Assembly: GCA_900066355.1 (NCBI GenBank)
Contig: FMEL01000005.1
Span: 12,603 to 76,602 of the forward strand
Reading direction: 5' to 3'
DNA length: 64,000 nucleotides
DNA from: an uncultured Ruminococcus sp.
Lineage (GTDB): Bacteria; Bacillota; Clostridia; Lachnospirales; Lachnospiraceae
Part shown: positions 9,115 through 17,293 of the stretch, piece by piece
How the letters are laid out: each line of letters opens with the position of its first letter
Position numbering within the stretch: position 1 is the stretch's first letter
Program-made: the position numbers and the translations under genes
The notes under the pieces: model-generated
What the model was told of the DNA's origin: nothing
The model's database searches: none
The model's input: the letters and a program-made list of their open reading frames with translations, nothing else

Positions 9115-10186
9115 AGAACCTTTCTTACAGGTAAGCAAAAGAAGAAATAAAGCCGGATGGCAGGAAAGACTTCTGATTCGCTTTATAGCACTGATTCTTG
9201 CTTTGATTGTGTGTGGAGCAGTAATCGTAGCACTCGTCAAAATGAATCCGGTGGATGTATATAAGGCAATCTGGGACGGAGCAATGGGTTCCGAGCGCCG
9301 TATCTGGCAGACAATTCGTGATACGATGGTGCTTCTGTGTATCGCAATCGGTCTGGCACCGGCATTCAAAATGAAATTCTGGAATATCGGTGCAGAAGGT
9401 CAGATCCTGATTGGTGGAGCATGTTCCGCAGCAGTGATGATCTATGCGGGGGATAAAATGTCTCCGGTAGTTCTTCTGATCGTGATGTTTGTTGCAAGTG
9501 CGCTTGGTGGTATGATCTGGGGAATGATCCCGGCAGTGTTCAAAGCATACTGGAATACAAATGAAACTCTGTTTACCCTGATGCTGAACTATGTTGCCAT
9601 GCAGGTTGTTACATACTGCATCGTTTTCTGGGAAAATCCAAAAGGTTCCAACACGGTTGGTATCATTAACCAGACTACTCAGGCAGGATGGCTTCCGGAA
9701 CTGTTTGGACAGAAATATGGATGGAATGTCCTGATCGTTATGATTTTGACGGTCGGTATGTTTATCTACCTGAAATACTGCAAACAGGGTTATGAGATCG
9801 CAGTAGTCGGGGAGAGCGAAAATACTGCAAAGTATGCAGGCATTCATGTAAAGAAAGTCATTATCCGTACCATGGCAATCTCCGGTGCAATCTGTGGTAT
9901 TGCCGGATTTGTTATTGTCAGTGGTGCAAGTCATACAATTTCCACTGCGACAGCTGGCGGTCGTGGATTTACGGCAATCATTGTTGCATGGCTTTCCAAA
10001 TTTAATACATTTATTATGGTAGCTGTTTCTTTTGGTATTGTATTTATGAATCAGGGTGCGGTACAGATTGCAACACAGTATGGTTTGAATGAGAATGCAT
10101 CCGATGTTATCCTCGGTATCATTCTGTTTTTCCTGATCGGTGCAGAATTCTTTATCAATTACAGAGTTAAGCGTGCGAAAAAATAG
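9107..10186 (+). CDS. Nucleoside ABC transporter permease (NupP-like)
   Basis: 359 residues from the ATG at 9107, preceded by AAAGGAGGGG and overlapping the ATPase gene by 8 nt; an upstream in-frame ATG at 9086 lacks a ribosome site. About 9-10 membrane segments with the BPD_transp_2 core APAFKMKFWNIGAEGQ (about 84-100) and ETLFTLMLNYVA. The FNIG/WNIGAEGQ signature is typical of YufP/BmpB-type permeases. It forms the membrane channel with the product of the next gene. Confidence 0.92.
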   Translation: MNKEPFLQVSKRRNKAGWQERLLIRFIALILALIVCGAVIVALVKMNPVDVYKAIWDGAMGSERRIWQTIRDTMVLLCIAIGLAPAFKMKFWNIGAEGQILIGGACSAAVMIYAGDKMSPVVLLIVMFVASALGGMIWGMIPAVFKAYWNTNETLFTLMLNYVAMQVVTYCIVFWENPKGSNTVGIINQTTQAGWLPELFGQKYGWNVLIVMILTVGMFIYLKYCKQGYEIAVVGESENTAKYAGIHVKKVIIRTMAISGAICGIAGFVIVSGASHTISTATAGGRGFTAIIVAWLSKFNTFIMVAVSFGIVFMNQGAVQIATQYGLNENASDVILGIILFFLIGAEFFINYRVKRAKK

Positions 10187-10198
10187 GAGGTAGATGCA

Positions 10199-11179
10199 AT
10201 GAGTGTACTGATAATTTTTATTCAAAAAGCAATTGTCCAGGGCATCTGTATTCTGTATGGTGCGCTTGGGGAGATTATGACAGAAAAATCCGGTAACCTG
10301 AATCTTGGTATTCCGGGAATCATGTATATGGGCGGTATTGCGGGCCTGATGGGAGCTTTCCTTTATGAAAAAGACAATCCGGATCCAAATGCTTTTATAG
10401 GTGTACTGATTTCTTTTGTGTGTGCATTTGCATGCGCTATGATCGGAGGTCTGATCTACAGTATCCTGACGATCACGCTTCGTGTAAATCAGAATGTAAC
10501 CGGTCTTGCACTGACCATTTTTGGTACAGGGTTTGGTAACTTCTTCGGTGGTTCCATTTCCAAACTTGCAGGTGGTGTCGGACAGATTTCCGTAAAAGTG
10601 ACCGGAAGTGCCTATACGGCAAAAATCCCGGGACTTTCAAAGATTCCGGTGATCGGTGATGTTTTATTTAATTATGGTTTTATGACATATCTTTGTGTGA
10701 TCGCAGCGGTTGTACTGTCTTTCTTCTTATTTAAAACAAGAGCGGGACTGAATCTTCGTGCAATTGGGGAAAATCCGGGAACTGCGGATGCAGCAGGTAT
10801 CAATGTTATCAAATATAAATATCTGTCTACGTGTATCGGCGCCGGTCTTGCCGGTCTTGGCGGACTTTATTTCGTCATGGAATATTCCGGTGGAACATGG
10901 ACAGACAATGGATTCGGTGACCGCGGATGGCTGGCTGTTGCGCTGGTAATCTTTGCATTGTGGAAACCGCTGAATGCGATCTGGGGTGCGTTCCTTTTCG
11001 GAGCACTTTATATTCTGTATCTTTATATCCCGGGACTGGGACGAAGCATGCAGGAGGTGTTTAAGGCATTGCCGTATGTGGTAACGATCATTGTACTTGT
11101 GTTTACAAGTTTCCGAAAGAAGAAGGAACATCAGCCGCCGGCTGCACTGGGATTACCGTATTTCAGAGAAGAACGATAA
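10199..11179 (+). CDS. Nucleoside ABC transporter permease (NupQ-like)
   Basis: 326 residues, polytopic. The N-terminal GALGEIMTEKSGNLNLGIPG is the signature of the second permease of BMP-linked nucleoside importers (YufQ/NupQ). GGAGG lies 8 nt before the ATG; 12 nt separate it from the previous gene. It completes the set binding protein-ATPase-two permeases. Last gene of the operon; a long palindrome starts immediately after its stop. Confidence 0.92.
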   Translation: MSVLIIFIQKAIVQGICILYGALGEIMTEKSGNLNLGIPGIMYMGGIAGLMGAFLYEKDNPDPNAFIGVLISFVCAFACAMIGGLIYSILTITLRVNQNVTGLALTIFGTGFGNFFGGSISKLAGGVGQISVKVTGSAYTAKIPGLSKIPVIGDVLFNYGFMTYLCVIAAVVLSFFLFKTRAGLNLRAIGENPGTADAAGINVIKYKYLSTCIGAGLAGLGGLYFVMEYSGGTWTDNGFGDRGWLAVALVIFALWKPLNAIWGAFLFGALYILYLYIPGLGRSMQEVFKALPYVVTIIVLVFTSFRKKKEHQPPAALGLPYFREER

Positions 11180-11180
11180 G

Positions 11181-11486
11181 GATAAAGGATTCCCGGTGAG
11201 GGGGATTTGAAGTAAATGAACTCCGGGCAGGGTGTTTTATGGATCATTCTCTGGATCTGTCTCAATTCAGAACTTCTAAGGTACCATGGTGTACAGAACT
11301 TTGCTAAAAACGATACAGAAAATGCAGAACTCGCTGACGCTCAGACAGCAGCATTTTTTGTATCAACGCAAAAACCTGTACAACCAGGAACCTTGACGAA
11401 GTTCTTCAGGCGAGACAGCACCAGAGAATGATTATAAAATCTCCTGGCTGGAGTTTTTACATTCACTCCCTTCACCGGACTTTATC
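11181..11486. repeat. Long imperfect palindrome C1 (family 1)
   Basis: GATAAAGG at the left end pairs with the terminal CTTTATC; ATCATTCTCTGG and CCAGAGAATGAT pair midway; GATACAGAAAATGC pairs near the apex. The minus-strand apex is CTGTCTGAGCGTCAGCGAG with GCGTTGAT and ATCG...TTTAGCA on its sides. Nearly identical to C2 at 12379 over about 325 bp, including the following GCGGCGAAGCCGC hairpin. A 71-codon open frame inside one arm repeats in both copies and is not a credible gene. Confidence 0.9.
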
Positions 11487-11550
11487 TGAGGTAGCGGCGA
11501 AGCCGCGAGTGGAAAGAAAATTAAAGTTTTATAAAGTCTGTTGAAATGTG

Positions 11551-11569
11551 ATAGTACAAATGGTACTAT
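11551..11569. promoter_or_regulatory. Inverted repeat ATAGTAC-N5-GTACTAT
   Basis: A perfect 7+7 inverted repeat in the AT-rich leader about 190 bp before the gene at 11757. It may be an operator. Nothing else coding is seen between 11507 and 11756. Confidence 0.4.
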
Positions 11570-11756
11570 AAATCTGAAAAGAGTAATGAAGTAGTAATCT
11601 GAAAGCATATTTTCTAAAGTTCAAGACAGGTGTGTCGTCTATTTTTATTCATTTCATGGATTAATGTTATTGAATTCAATTCCCAAAAGAGAAATTAAGT
11701 AATGGAATATAGTAATTGGCAGTTTTGGGTCTTTGCAACCGTAGGAGGGGTGGTCT

Positions 11757-12266
11757 ATGGCAAAAAGCAGAAATGTAAGTATTATTGAAGATCTAAACGG
11801 AGATAGAATTGTTGTTATAAATGACATCATTTTTAAAGGAAAACGAAAAATTGAATGGAATGATGTAGAAGAGTATTTGCAACGGTATGTCGGAGAATTC
11901 TATGAAATAGCAGATACGAAGGAAATTATTTACATTGGTACGGATTTGCCGGATGAATATGCAAATTCTAATTATACGCACAGACTGAAAGGGACAAGTG
12001 CAAAAGCAAAGGCGAATGCGGCACAGGGAATTCCTGAGATGATAGAAATTGCGACAGAAAAACTATATGAAGAAAACAAAAAGGAAAAGCATAGTAAAGA
12101 TGCAAAATATGGGTGGTATAAATATGAAAGCAAATTTGCGCTGCCTGTATATGACAGAAGTGGAAATGTGGAGAGATACAATATTTTTGATGCGCTAATG
12201 GTGATAAGATGCTCGAAAGAACACAAGATGTATTTATATGATATCATAGAAATAAAAAAGAAATGA
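11757..12266 (+). CDS. Small protein resembling phage/ICE polyvalent-protein nuclease-type domains
   Basis: 169 residues, intracellular, start supported by TAGGAGGGG. The C-terminal half (KYGWYKYESKFALPVYD, then NIFDALMVIR and KMYLYDIIEIKKK) and the block HRLKGTSAKAKANAAQGIPE resemble, from memory, the LPD / phage BECR-like domains (barnase-EndoU-colicin-RelE fold) found in large phage and conjugative-element proteins. Here it stands alone. It lies between two near-identical long palindromes (C1, C2) in direct orientation, so a 1.2-kb unit could be lost by recombination. No partner or immunity gene is adjacent. Function is not established; a toxin-like role is only inferred. Confidence 0.6.
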   Translation: MAKSRNVSIIEDLNGDRIVVINDIIFKGKRKIEWNDVEEYLQRYVGEFYEIADTKEIIYIGTDLPDEYANSNYTHRLKGTSAKAKANAAQGIPEMIEIATEKLYEENKKEKHSKDAKYGWYKYESKFALPVYDRSGNVERYNIFDALMVIRCSKEHKMYLYDIIEIKKK

Positions 12267-12322
12267 GATATCTTTTCAGGTTATTAACCGTACTCAGTAA
12301 AAGAACTCATTTCTTACTTTAT
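12257..12322 (+). terminator. Possible terminator hairpin after the 11757 gene
   Basis: AAGAAATGAG pairs with CTCATTTCTT across a loop of about 40 nt, followed by ACTTT. The T-run is weak, so this is uncertain. Confidence 0.35.
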
Positions 12323-12378
12323 AAGTATAAGACGAGAGAAAATGTATGTCAACAAATTTTGAGATGGATTTTATAGAA

Positions 12379-12685
12379 GATAAAGGATTCCCGGTGAAGG
12401 GAATTTGAAGTAAATGAACTCCGGACAGGGTGTTTTATGGATCATTCTCTGGATCTGTCTCAATTCAGAACTTCTAAGGTACCATGGTGTACAGAACTTT
12501 GCTAAAAACGATACAGAAAATGCAGAACTCGCTGACGCTCAGACAGCAGCATTTTCTGTATCAACGCAAAAACCTGTACAACCAGGAACCTTGACGAAGT
12601 TCTTCAGGCGAGACAGTACCAGAGAATGATTATAAAATCTCCTGGCTGGAGTTTTTACGTTCATCCCCCCTCACCGGACTTTATC
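12379..12685. repeat. Long imperfect palindrome C2 (family 1)
   Basis: Second copy of C1, differing at roughly ten positions over about 325 bp. It has the same ends (GATAAAGG ... CTTTATC) and the same apex motifs. It is followed, like C1, by TGAGGTAGCGGCGAAGCCGC, after which the two copies diverge. The direct orientation relative to C1 makes the intervening gene a potential excisable cassette. Confidence 0.9.
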
Positions 12686-12749
12686 TGAGGTAGCGGCGAA
12701 GCCGCGAAAGAAGCTAAGAACCACGCGAAGCGCCGGCCAGTGGGCACCC

Positions 12750-13137
12750 ATTGCAATATAAAATAGAAGATAACCGACAGAAATATGCAGGAAGGGAGAA
12801 GCTGTCTATAAAGATATCGGATACGGAACGTTATTGTCGGAGATATCAGGAAGAAGGGCACTCATGTGCAGAGGACAGGAAATGTTTGCGAGGCTTTCGT
12901 TATGACGTGCAGGCAAGCTGTCGCCATCAAGCCCACTGTTTGAGGCGTCGCCGAGTTTGGGCGACTGGCGGCAAATAGGCGCGTGCACGTCATAGAAAAC
13001 GTAGCACCATTTAATGTCCCTGTACATGAGATGCCGCCTTCCGTAACATCCCACAGTCGTTTCCGTGTCCGATATGTTTAACAGCCAGTTTTCCCCTTCC
13101 GTCATATCTCAACAAATCTTCAATTTTATATTGCAAT
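12750..13137. repeat. Very long imperfect palindrome D (family 1, divergent)
   Basis: ATTGCAATATAAAAT at 12750-12764 is the exact complement of ATTTTATATTGCAAT at 13123-13137. Arms of about 190 nt pair throughout with interruptions, for example GATATCGGATACGGAACG with CGTTTCCGTGTCCGATAT, and TATGACGTGC with GCACGTCATA. The apex, near 12935-12958, is CTGTTTGAGGCGTCGCCGAG, a variant of the family 1 apex. It ends about 40 bp before the FMN riboswitch. No gene is credible inside it. Confidence 0.85.
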
Positions 13138-13177
13138 CTCATAAAGTTAGATATATAATACAGTCATATAAAAGAAA

Positions 13178-13322
13178 ATTCTTCGGGGCAGGGTGACTGA
13201 ATACAAATCAGAATTCCCTACCGGCGGTAAAGTCCGCGACCCGCGTAAGGCGGCTGATCCGGTGACTGATCACAAGTTAGAATTCCGGAACCGACAGTAA
13301 AGTCTGGATGAGAGAAGAACAC
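13178..13322 (+). ncRNA. FMN riboswitch (RFN element)
   Basis: The canonical RFN blocks are all present in order: CTTCGGGGCAGGGTG, AATTCCCTACCGGCGGTAAA, GTCCGCGACCCGCG, GCTGATCCGGTG, AATTCCGGAACCGACAGTAA, AGTCTGGATGAGAGAAG. It binds FMN and controls the downstream riboflavin transporter gene. A terminator follows at 13344-13374, so regulation is by premature termination when FMN is plentiful. Confidence 0.97.
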
Positions 13323-13343
13323 GAATAATTCATACGTGCTCAA

Positions 13344-13374
13344 TACCCCGGGAAGAAACTCTCGGGGATTTTTT
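13344..13374 (+). terminator. Riboswitch-controlled terminator
   Basis: CCCCG-GGAAGAAACTCT-CGGGG (with further GG/CT pairing) followed by ATTTTTT, lying between the FMN aptamer and ribU. Confidence 0.88.
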
Positions 13375-13463
13375 ATGCATGAGAAAGCCAACCAACAGAA
13401 CCTTTCTAAGGCATAACGTAGAATTTTCTTTTAAAAAAAGAACAATTCAAAGGAGAGACAAGT

Positions 13464-14099
13464 ATGAGTGAACAGGTTTTAAGAAGTGGAAACGTAATGG
13501 AAAGAAGCCGCACCAGAACGATCACACAGATCGCAATGCTGGGCGCGCTGGCAGGAGTATTAATGAATATTGAGTTTCCGATCCCGTTCCTGGCACCATC
13601 TTTTTACCAGTTGGATTTCTCAGAGATTCCGGTACTGGTTGGGACATTTGCCATGGGACCTGTAGCAGGTATTCTGATTGAAGTCGTAAAGGTTCTGGTA
13701 CACCTTGTAACAATGGGGACAGTAACAGCAGGTGTTGGTGATTTTGCAAACTTCATTTTCGGATGTGCATTTGTGGTACCGGCAGGACTGATCTACAGAC
13801 TGCATCACACAAAGAGCCGCAAACATGCTGTACTCGGAATGGCAGCAGGAACGCTCCTTACAACAGCCGCAGCCTGCCTGATGAATGCCTTTGTACTTCT
13901 TCCGGCATATGGCAAAGCATTTGGAATGCCGATCGAAGCATTTATTGAAATGGGAGCTGCAGTCAATTCTTCCGTACACAGCCTTCTTGGATTTGTGGTA
14001 CTGATCATCGTTCCGTTTAACTTATTTAAATACACCCTCACTTCCGTAATCGTATTCTTTATTTATAAGAGAATCCGTGTTATCCTTAAAGGAGACTGA
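13464..14099 (+). CDS. ribU: ECF transporter S component, riboflavin (RibU)
   Basis: 211 residues with about six membrane helices. The N-terminal ALAGVLMNIEFPIPFLAPSF and the following LDFSEIPVLVGTFAMGPVAG are characteristic of RibU, the substrate-binding S component of energy-coupling factor transporters. The shared ECF ATPases and T component are not in this window. Control by the FMN riboswitch directly upstream strongly supports riboflavin/FMN uptake. AAGGAGAG lies before the ATG. A terminator hairpin follows the stop. Confidence 0.95.
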   Translation: MSEQVLRSGNVMERSRTRTITQIAMLGALAGVLMNIEFPIPFLAPSFYQLDFSEIPVLVGTFAMGPVAGILIEVVKVLVHLVTMGTVTAGVGDFANFIFGCAFVVPAGLIYRLHHTKSRKHAVLGMAAGTLLTTAAACLMNAFVLLPAYGKAFGMPIEAFIEMGAAVNSSVHSLLGFVVLIIVPFNLFKYTLTSVIVFFIYKRIRVILKGD

Positions 14100-14104
14100 T
14101 CATG

Positions 14105-14143
14105 TCAGCCTGCAGACCGTATCTTTATATGGCTGCAGGCTGT
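14105..14143 (+). terminator. Intrinsic terminator after ribU
   Basis: CAGCCTGCAG pairs with CTGCAGGCTG across a 17-nt loop and is followed by TTTTAC. Its position rules out the 14102 ATG as the start of the next gene. Confidence 0.75.
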
Positions 14144-14188
14144 TTTACAAAGATGCATGGTATACTTCATGCAGAAAAGAGGAAACCT

Positions 14189-14797
14189 ATGGGAAAGATT
14201 CATAATGTAGAAAAAATGACCGACAACCGTTTTGTCAATCTGTATCATGTAGATGCGACCAGCATACACAACACTCCGGTATCATATTATGTGGCATCCA
14301 GAGCTAAAGATGTACCCTCATTAAAACTTAAGACCGGGCGTAACGATCCGGATGGTGTGATCATCTACAGCATTTACGGAGAAAAAAGGGACAAAGTCGT
14401 TTTGGTGCGCCAGTACCGCTATACACTTGGCGACTACATTTATGAATTTCCGGCAGGTCTGGTAGAGCCGAACGAAGATTTTCATGAAGGCGCAGTCCGT
14501 GAAATGTATGAAGAAACAGGACTGAAATTCGAACCTCTGAAAGTTAATCCGGCATTTGAAAAGCCATATTTTACAACGGTTGGTATGACTGACGAATCAT
14601 GCGCGACAGTTTATGGATACGCAAGCGGTGAGATCAGCAAGGAAGCACAGGAAGATACCGAAGAAATTGAAGTCGTCCTGGCAGACCGCGATGAAGTAAA
14701 ACGAATCCTCAAAGAAGAGCGAGTGGCAATCATGTGTGCGTATATGCTGATGCACTTTCTCAAAGATAAAGAACCATTTGCATTCCTCGAAGAATGA
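14189..14797 (+). CDS. NUDIX hydrolase (ADP-ribose pyrophosphatase-like)
   Basis: 202 residues from the ATG at 14189, preceded by AGAGGAAA; the longer frame starting at 14102 would begin inside a terminator. A complete Nudix box is present, GLVEPNED..., ending REMYEETGL, fitting Gx5Ex7REUxEExGU, at about residues 92-114. The N-terminal NLYHVDAT...VSYYVASR and VRQYRYTLGDYIYEFPAG are typical of ADP-ribose pyrophosphatase-type NUDIX enzymes, which cleave nucleoside diphosphate derivatives in the cytoplasm. The exact substrate is not known. Monocistronic by its position. Confidence 0.88.
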   Translation: MGKIHNVEKMTDNRFVNLYHVDATSIHNTPVSYYVASRAKDVPSLKLKTGRNDPDGVIIYSIYGEKRDKVVLVRQYRYTLGDYIYEFPAGLVEPNEDFHEGAVREMYEETGLKFEPLKVNPAFEKPYFTTVGMTDESCATVYGYASGEISKEAQEDTEEIEVVLADRDEVKRILKEERVAIMCAYMLMHFLKDKEPFAFLEE

Positions 14798-14909
14798 GGA
14801 CAGACTGCATATTATACCAGTGAAAATCACGGATTGCAGTCGAAATATACCGATGCATAAAAGGTATAAAAAAACATCATAAAAACTATAAAACTACAAA
14901 AAGAGCGGG

Positions 14910-14939
14910 TTGACAAATTCTCTGAGACCATGTTATATT
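14910..14939 (+). promoter_or_regulatory. Predicted sigma-A promoter of the EIICBA gene
   Basis: TTGACA (14910-14915) and TATATT (14934-14939), 18 nt apart, upstream of the RAT/terminator leader. Confidence 0.6.
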
Positions 14940-14952
14940 CTATTTGGTTGTA

Positions 14953-15024
14953 GTGTGTAACTCGATTTAGGAGGCATTAACTATACATAACAAGGAGTGT
15001 TTATGTATGTTAGTGCCTTTTTTT
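14953..15024 (+). promoter_or_regulatory. RAT antiterminator site overlapping an intrinsic terminator
   Basis: GTGTGTAACTCGATTTAGGA plus GGCATTAAC resembles the ribonucleic antiterminator of GlcT/LicT systems. Its 3' part overlaps a terminator: AGGCATTAACTATACATA pairs with TATGTATGTTAGTGCCT, followed by seven T (15018-15024). Binding of the BglG-family protein encoded at 17294 is expected to stop the terminator from forming when the PTS sugar is present. Confidence 0.8.
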
Positions 15025-15096
15025 GTACAAAAACCGGTTAAAAAGCGCTTTTATATGTACTCACTTCTGGAAAAATATACAGAAGGAGAGTCTCAA

Positions 15097-17265
15097 ATGA
15101 AAGACAAGATTTTTAGTGTTTTACAGCGAGTAGGAAGAAGCTTTATGCTTCCGATCGCGATCCTTCCGGTAGCCGGACTTCTTCTTGGTATCGGAAGTTC
15201 TTTCACAAATGCAACGACGATTGAGACATACGGACTGACAAAGATCCTGGGCGACGGAACACTGCTTCATTCCCTGCTGGTGATCATGAACAGTGTCGGA
15301 AGTGCAGTATTTAATAACCTTCCGCTGATCTTTGCAGTTGGTGTTGCCATTGGTATGGCACAAAAAGAAAAAGAAGTTGCAGCTTTGTCCTCAGTAATTG
15401 CATTTTTTGTAATGAATACTGCGATCAATGCGATGCTGACGATTACAGGACAGATCCTTGATAATGGCGAGATCGCAGAAAGTGTTCTGGAAGGAACGAT
15501 CACTTCTGTCTGCGGTATTCAGTCCTTACAGATGGGTGTGTTTGGCGGTATTATCGTAGGTCTGGGAGTTGCAGCCCTGCATAACAGATTCTACAAGATA
15601 AAGCTTCCGAATGCGCTGTCATTCTTTGGAGGAACCCGTTTTGTACCGATTATTTCCACAATCGTGTATATGTTTGTCGGAATCCTTCTTTACTTTGTAT
15701 GGCCGGTAGTTCAGACCGGAATTTACGCTCTGGGCGGTCTGGTAACAGGCTCCGGCTATGTGGGAACACTGATTTTTGGTCTGATCAAACGTGCACTGAT
15801 TCCGTTCGGTCTGCACCACGTATTCTATATGCCATTCTGGCAGACAGCCGTTGGCGGTACGATGGAAGTAGCAGGACAGATGGTACAGGGCGGTCAGAAT
15901 ATTTTCTTTGCGCAGCTTGCTGACTCTGCAAACATTGCACATTTCAGCGCAGATGCGACAAGATACTTCTCCGGAGAGTTCATTTTCATGATCTTCGGTC
16001 TTCCGGGTGCGGCACTTGCTATGTATCAGTGTGCAAAACCTGAGAAGAAAAAAGCAGCAGGCGGTCTCCTTCTGTCTGCAGCACTTGCATGTATGGCAAC
16101 CGGAATTACCGAGCCGCTGGAATTTTCTTTCCTTTTCGTGGCTCCGGCATTGTTTGCTGTTCAGGTTGTTCTGGCAGGTACGGCATACATGATCGCACAT
16201 ATGTTAAATATTGCCGTAGGACTGACTTTCTCCGGTGGTCTCCTCGACTTTTTCCTGTTTGGTATTCTTCAGGGAAATGCAAAGACAAGCTGGATAAGAG
16301 TTATCCCGGTTGGTATTATTTATTTCTTCTTATATTATTTCATTTTCAAATTCATGATCAAAAAGTTCGATTTCAAAACTCCTGGTCGTGAAGATGAGGA
16401 TGTAGAAACCAAGCTTTATACAAAGGCTGATGTAAATGCCCGCAGAGAAGCACAGAACGGTGAGGACGGAGCTGCGATTTCCGATCCTGTCAGCGAGGCA
16501 ATCACACAAGGTCTTGGCGGTAAGAAAAATATCAACGATGTAGACTGCTGTGCAACACGTCTTCGCTGCACAGTGAGGGATGCATCTCTGGTAAATGATG
16601 GTATCTTAAAGGCAACAGGTGCATCCGGTGTCGTACACAAGGGACTTGGTGTGCAGGTCATTTACGGACCGAATGTAACCGTGATCAAATCAAATTTGGA
16701 AGATTATCTGGAAACAGCACCAGACACTCTGGAAACACCTGCAGAAACTTCTGAGACAGCACCGGAAAGTGAACAGAAAGAAGAAGCTGAGCGTAAAGTC
16801 ATTGACCGCATTGTAATCTCAAGCCCGATTACAGGTACGGCAGCAGATCTTGCAACCGCACCGGATGAGGCTTTTGCTGAGAAAATGATGGGTGACGGCG
16901 CAGTGGTTACACCGGAAGATCCGTATGTACGTGCTCCGGAAGACGGAGAAGTTGCCTTTGTCTTTGATACCAAACATGCAATTGGATTTGTAACAGAATC
17001 CGGAATCAGTCTTCTGATTCATGTTGGAATTGATACTGTTAAATTAAATGGTGAGGGATTTGAGGCACTGGTAGAAAGTGGTCAGGAAGTGAAGAAGGGA
17101 GATCCGATGCTGAAACTGGATCTCGATTATCTGAGCAAAAATGCACCTTCTATTGTTTCTCCTGTTCTTTGTACAGAACTGGAGGATAACCAGAGAATCC
17201 ATCTGCTGAATGAGGGTCAGGTCAAAGCCGGAGAGCCGCTTTTCGAAATCGAGGTTCTTCAGTAA
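15097..17265 (+). CDS. PTS transporter EIICBA (glucose / N-acetylglucosamine class)
   Basis: 722 residues from the ATG at 15097 (AGAAGGAGAG upstream; earlier in-frame starts lie in the terminator). EIIC occupies about residues 1-430, with GITEPLEFSFLFVAP. EIIB follows with the phospho-Cys motif VDCCATRLRC (about 485-495). EIIA is C-terminal (about 575-720) with FDTKHAIGF and the phospho-His motif LLIHVGIDTVKLNG. It imports and phosphorylates a hexose using phosphate from HPr. The RAT leader and adjacent GlcT-like gene favour glucose, but N-acetylglucosamine cannot be excluded. Confidence 0.92.
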   Translation: MKDKIFSVLQRVGRSFMLPIAILPVAGLLLGIGSSFTNATTIETYGLTKILGDGTLLHSLLVIMNSVGSAVFNNLPLIFAVGVAIGMAQKEKEVAALSSVIAFFVMNTAINAMLTITGQILDNGEIAESVLEGTITSVCGIQSLQMGVFGGIIVGLGVAALHNRFYKIKLPNALSFFGGTRFVPIISTIVYMFVGILLYFVWPVVQTGIYALGGLVTGSGYVGTLIFGLIKRALIPFGLHHVFYMPFWQTAVGGTMEVAGQMVQGGQNIFFAQLADSANIAHFSADATRYFSGEFIFMIFGLPGAALAMYQCAKPEKKKAAGGLLLSAALACMATGITEPLEFSFLFVAPALFAVQVVLAGTAYMIAHMLNIAVGLTFSGGLLDFFLFGILQGNAKTSWIRVIPVGIIYFFLYYFIFKFMIKKFDFKTPGREDEDVETKLYTKADVNARREAQNGEDGAAISDPVSEAITQGLGGKKNINDVDCCATRLRCTVRDASLVNDGILKATGASGVVHKGLGVQVIYGPNVTVIKSNLEDYLETAPDTLETPAETSETAPESEQKEEAERKVIDRIVISSPITGTAADLATAPDEAFAEKMMGDGAVVTPEDPYVRAPEDGEVAFVFDTKHAIGFVTESGISLLIHVGIDTVKLNGEGFEALVESGQEVKKGDPMLKLDLDYLSKNAPSIVSPVLCTELEDNQRIHLLNEGQVKAGEPLFEIEVLQ

Positions 17266-17293
17266 GAACTGCCCGGATGGGGAAAAGATACGG

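Noticed and set aside
11216..12629. Two almost identical 71-codon frames (11216-11431 and 12414-12629) as a repeated small gene
   Set aside because: Both lie within one arm and the apex of the long palindromes C1 and C2, lack ribosome sites, and their identity follows from the DNA repeat.
14102..14188. N-terminal extension of the NUDIX protein from ATG 14102
   Set aside because: This segment forms the ribU terminator hairpin and has no ribosome site, whereas ATG 14189 does.
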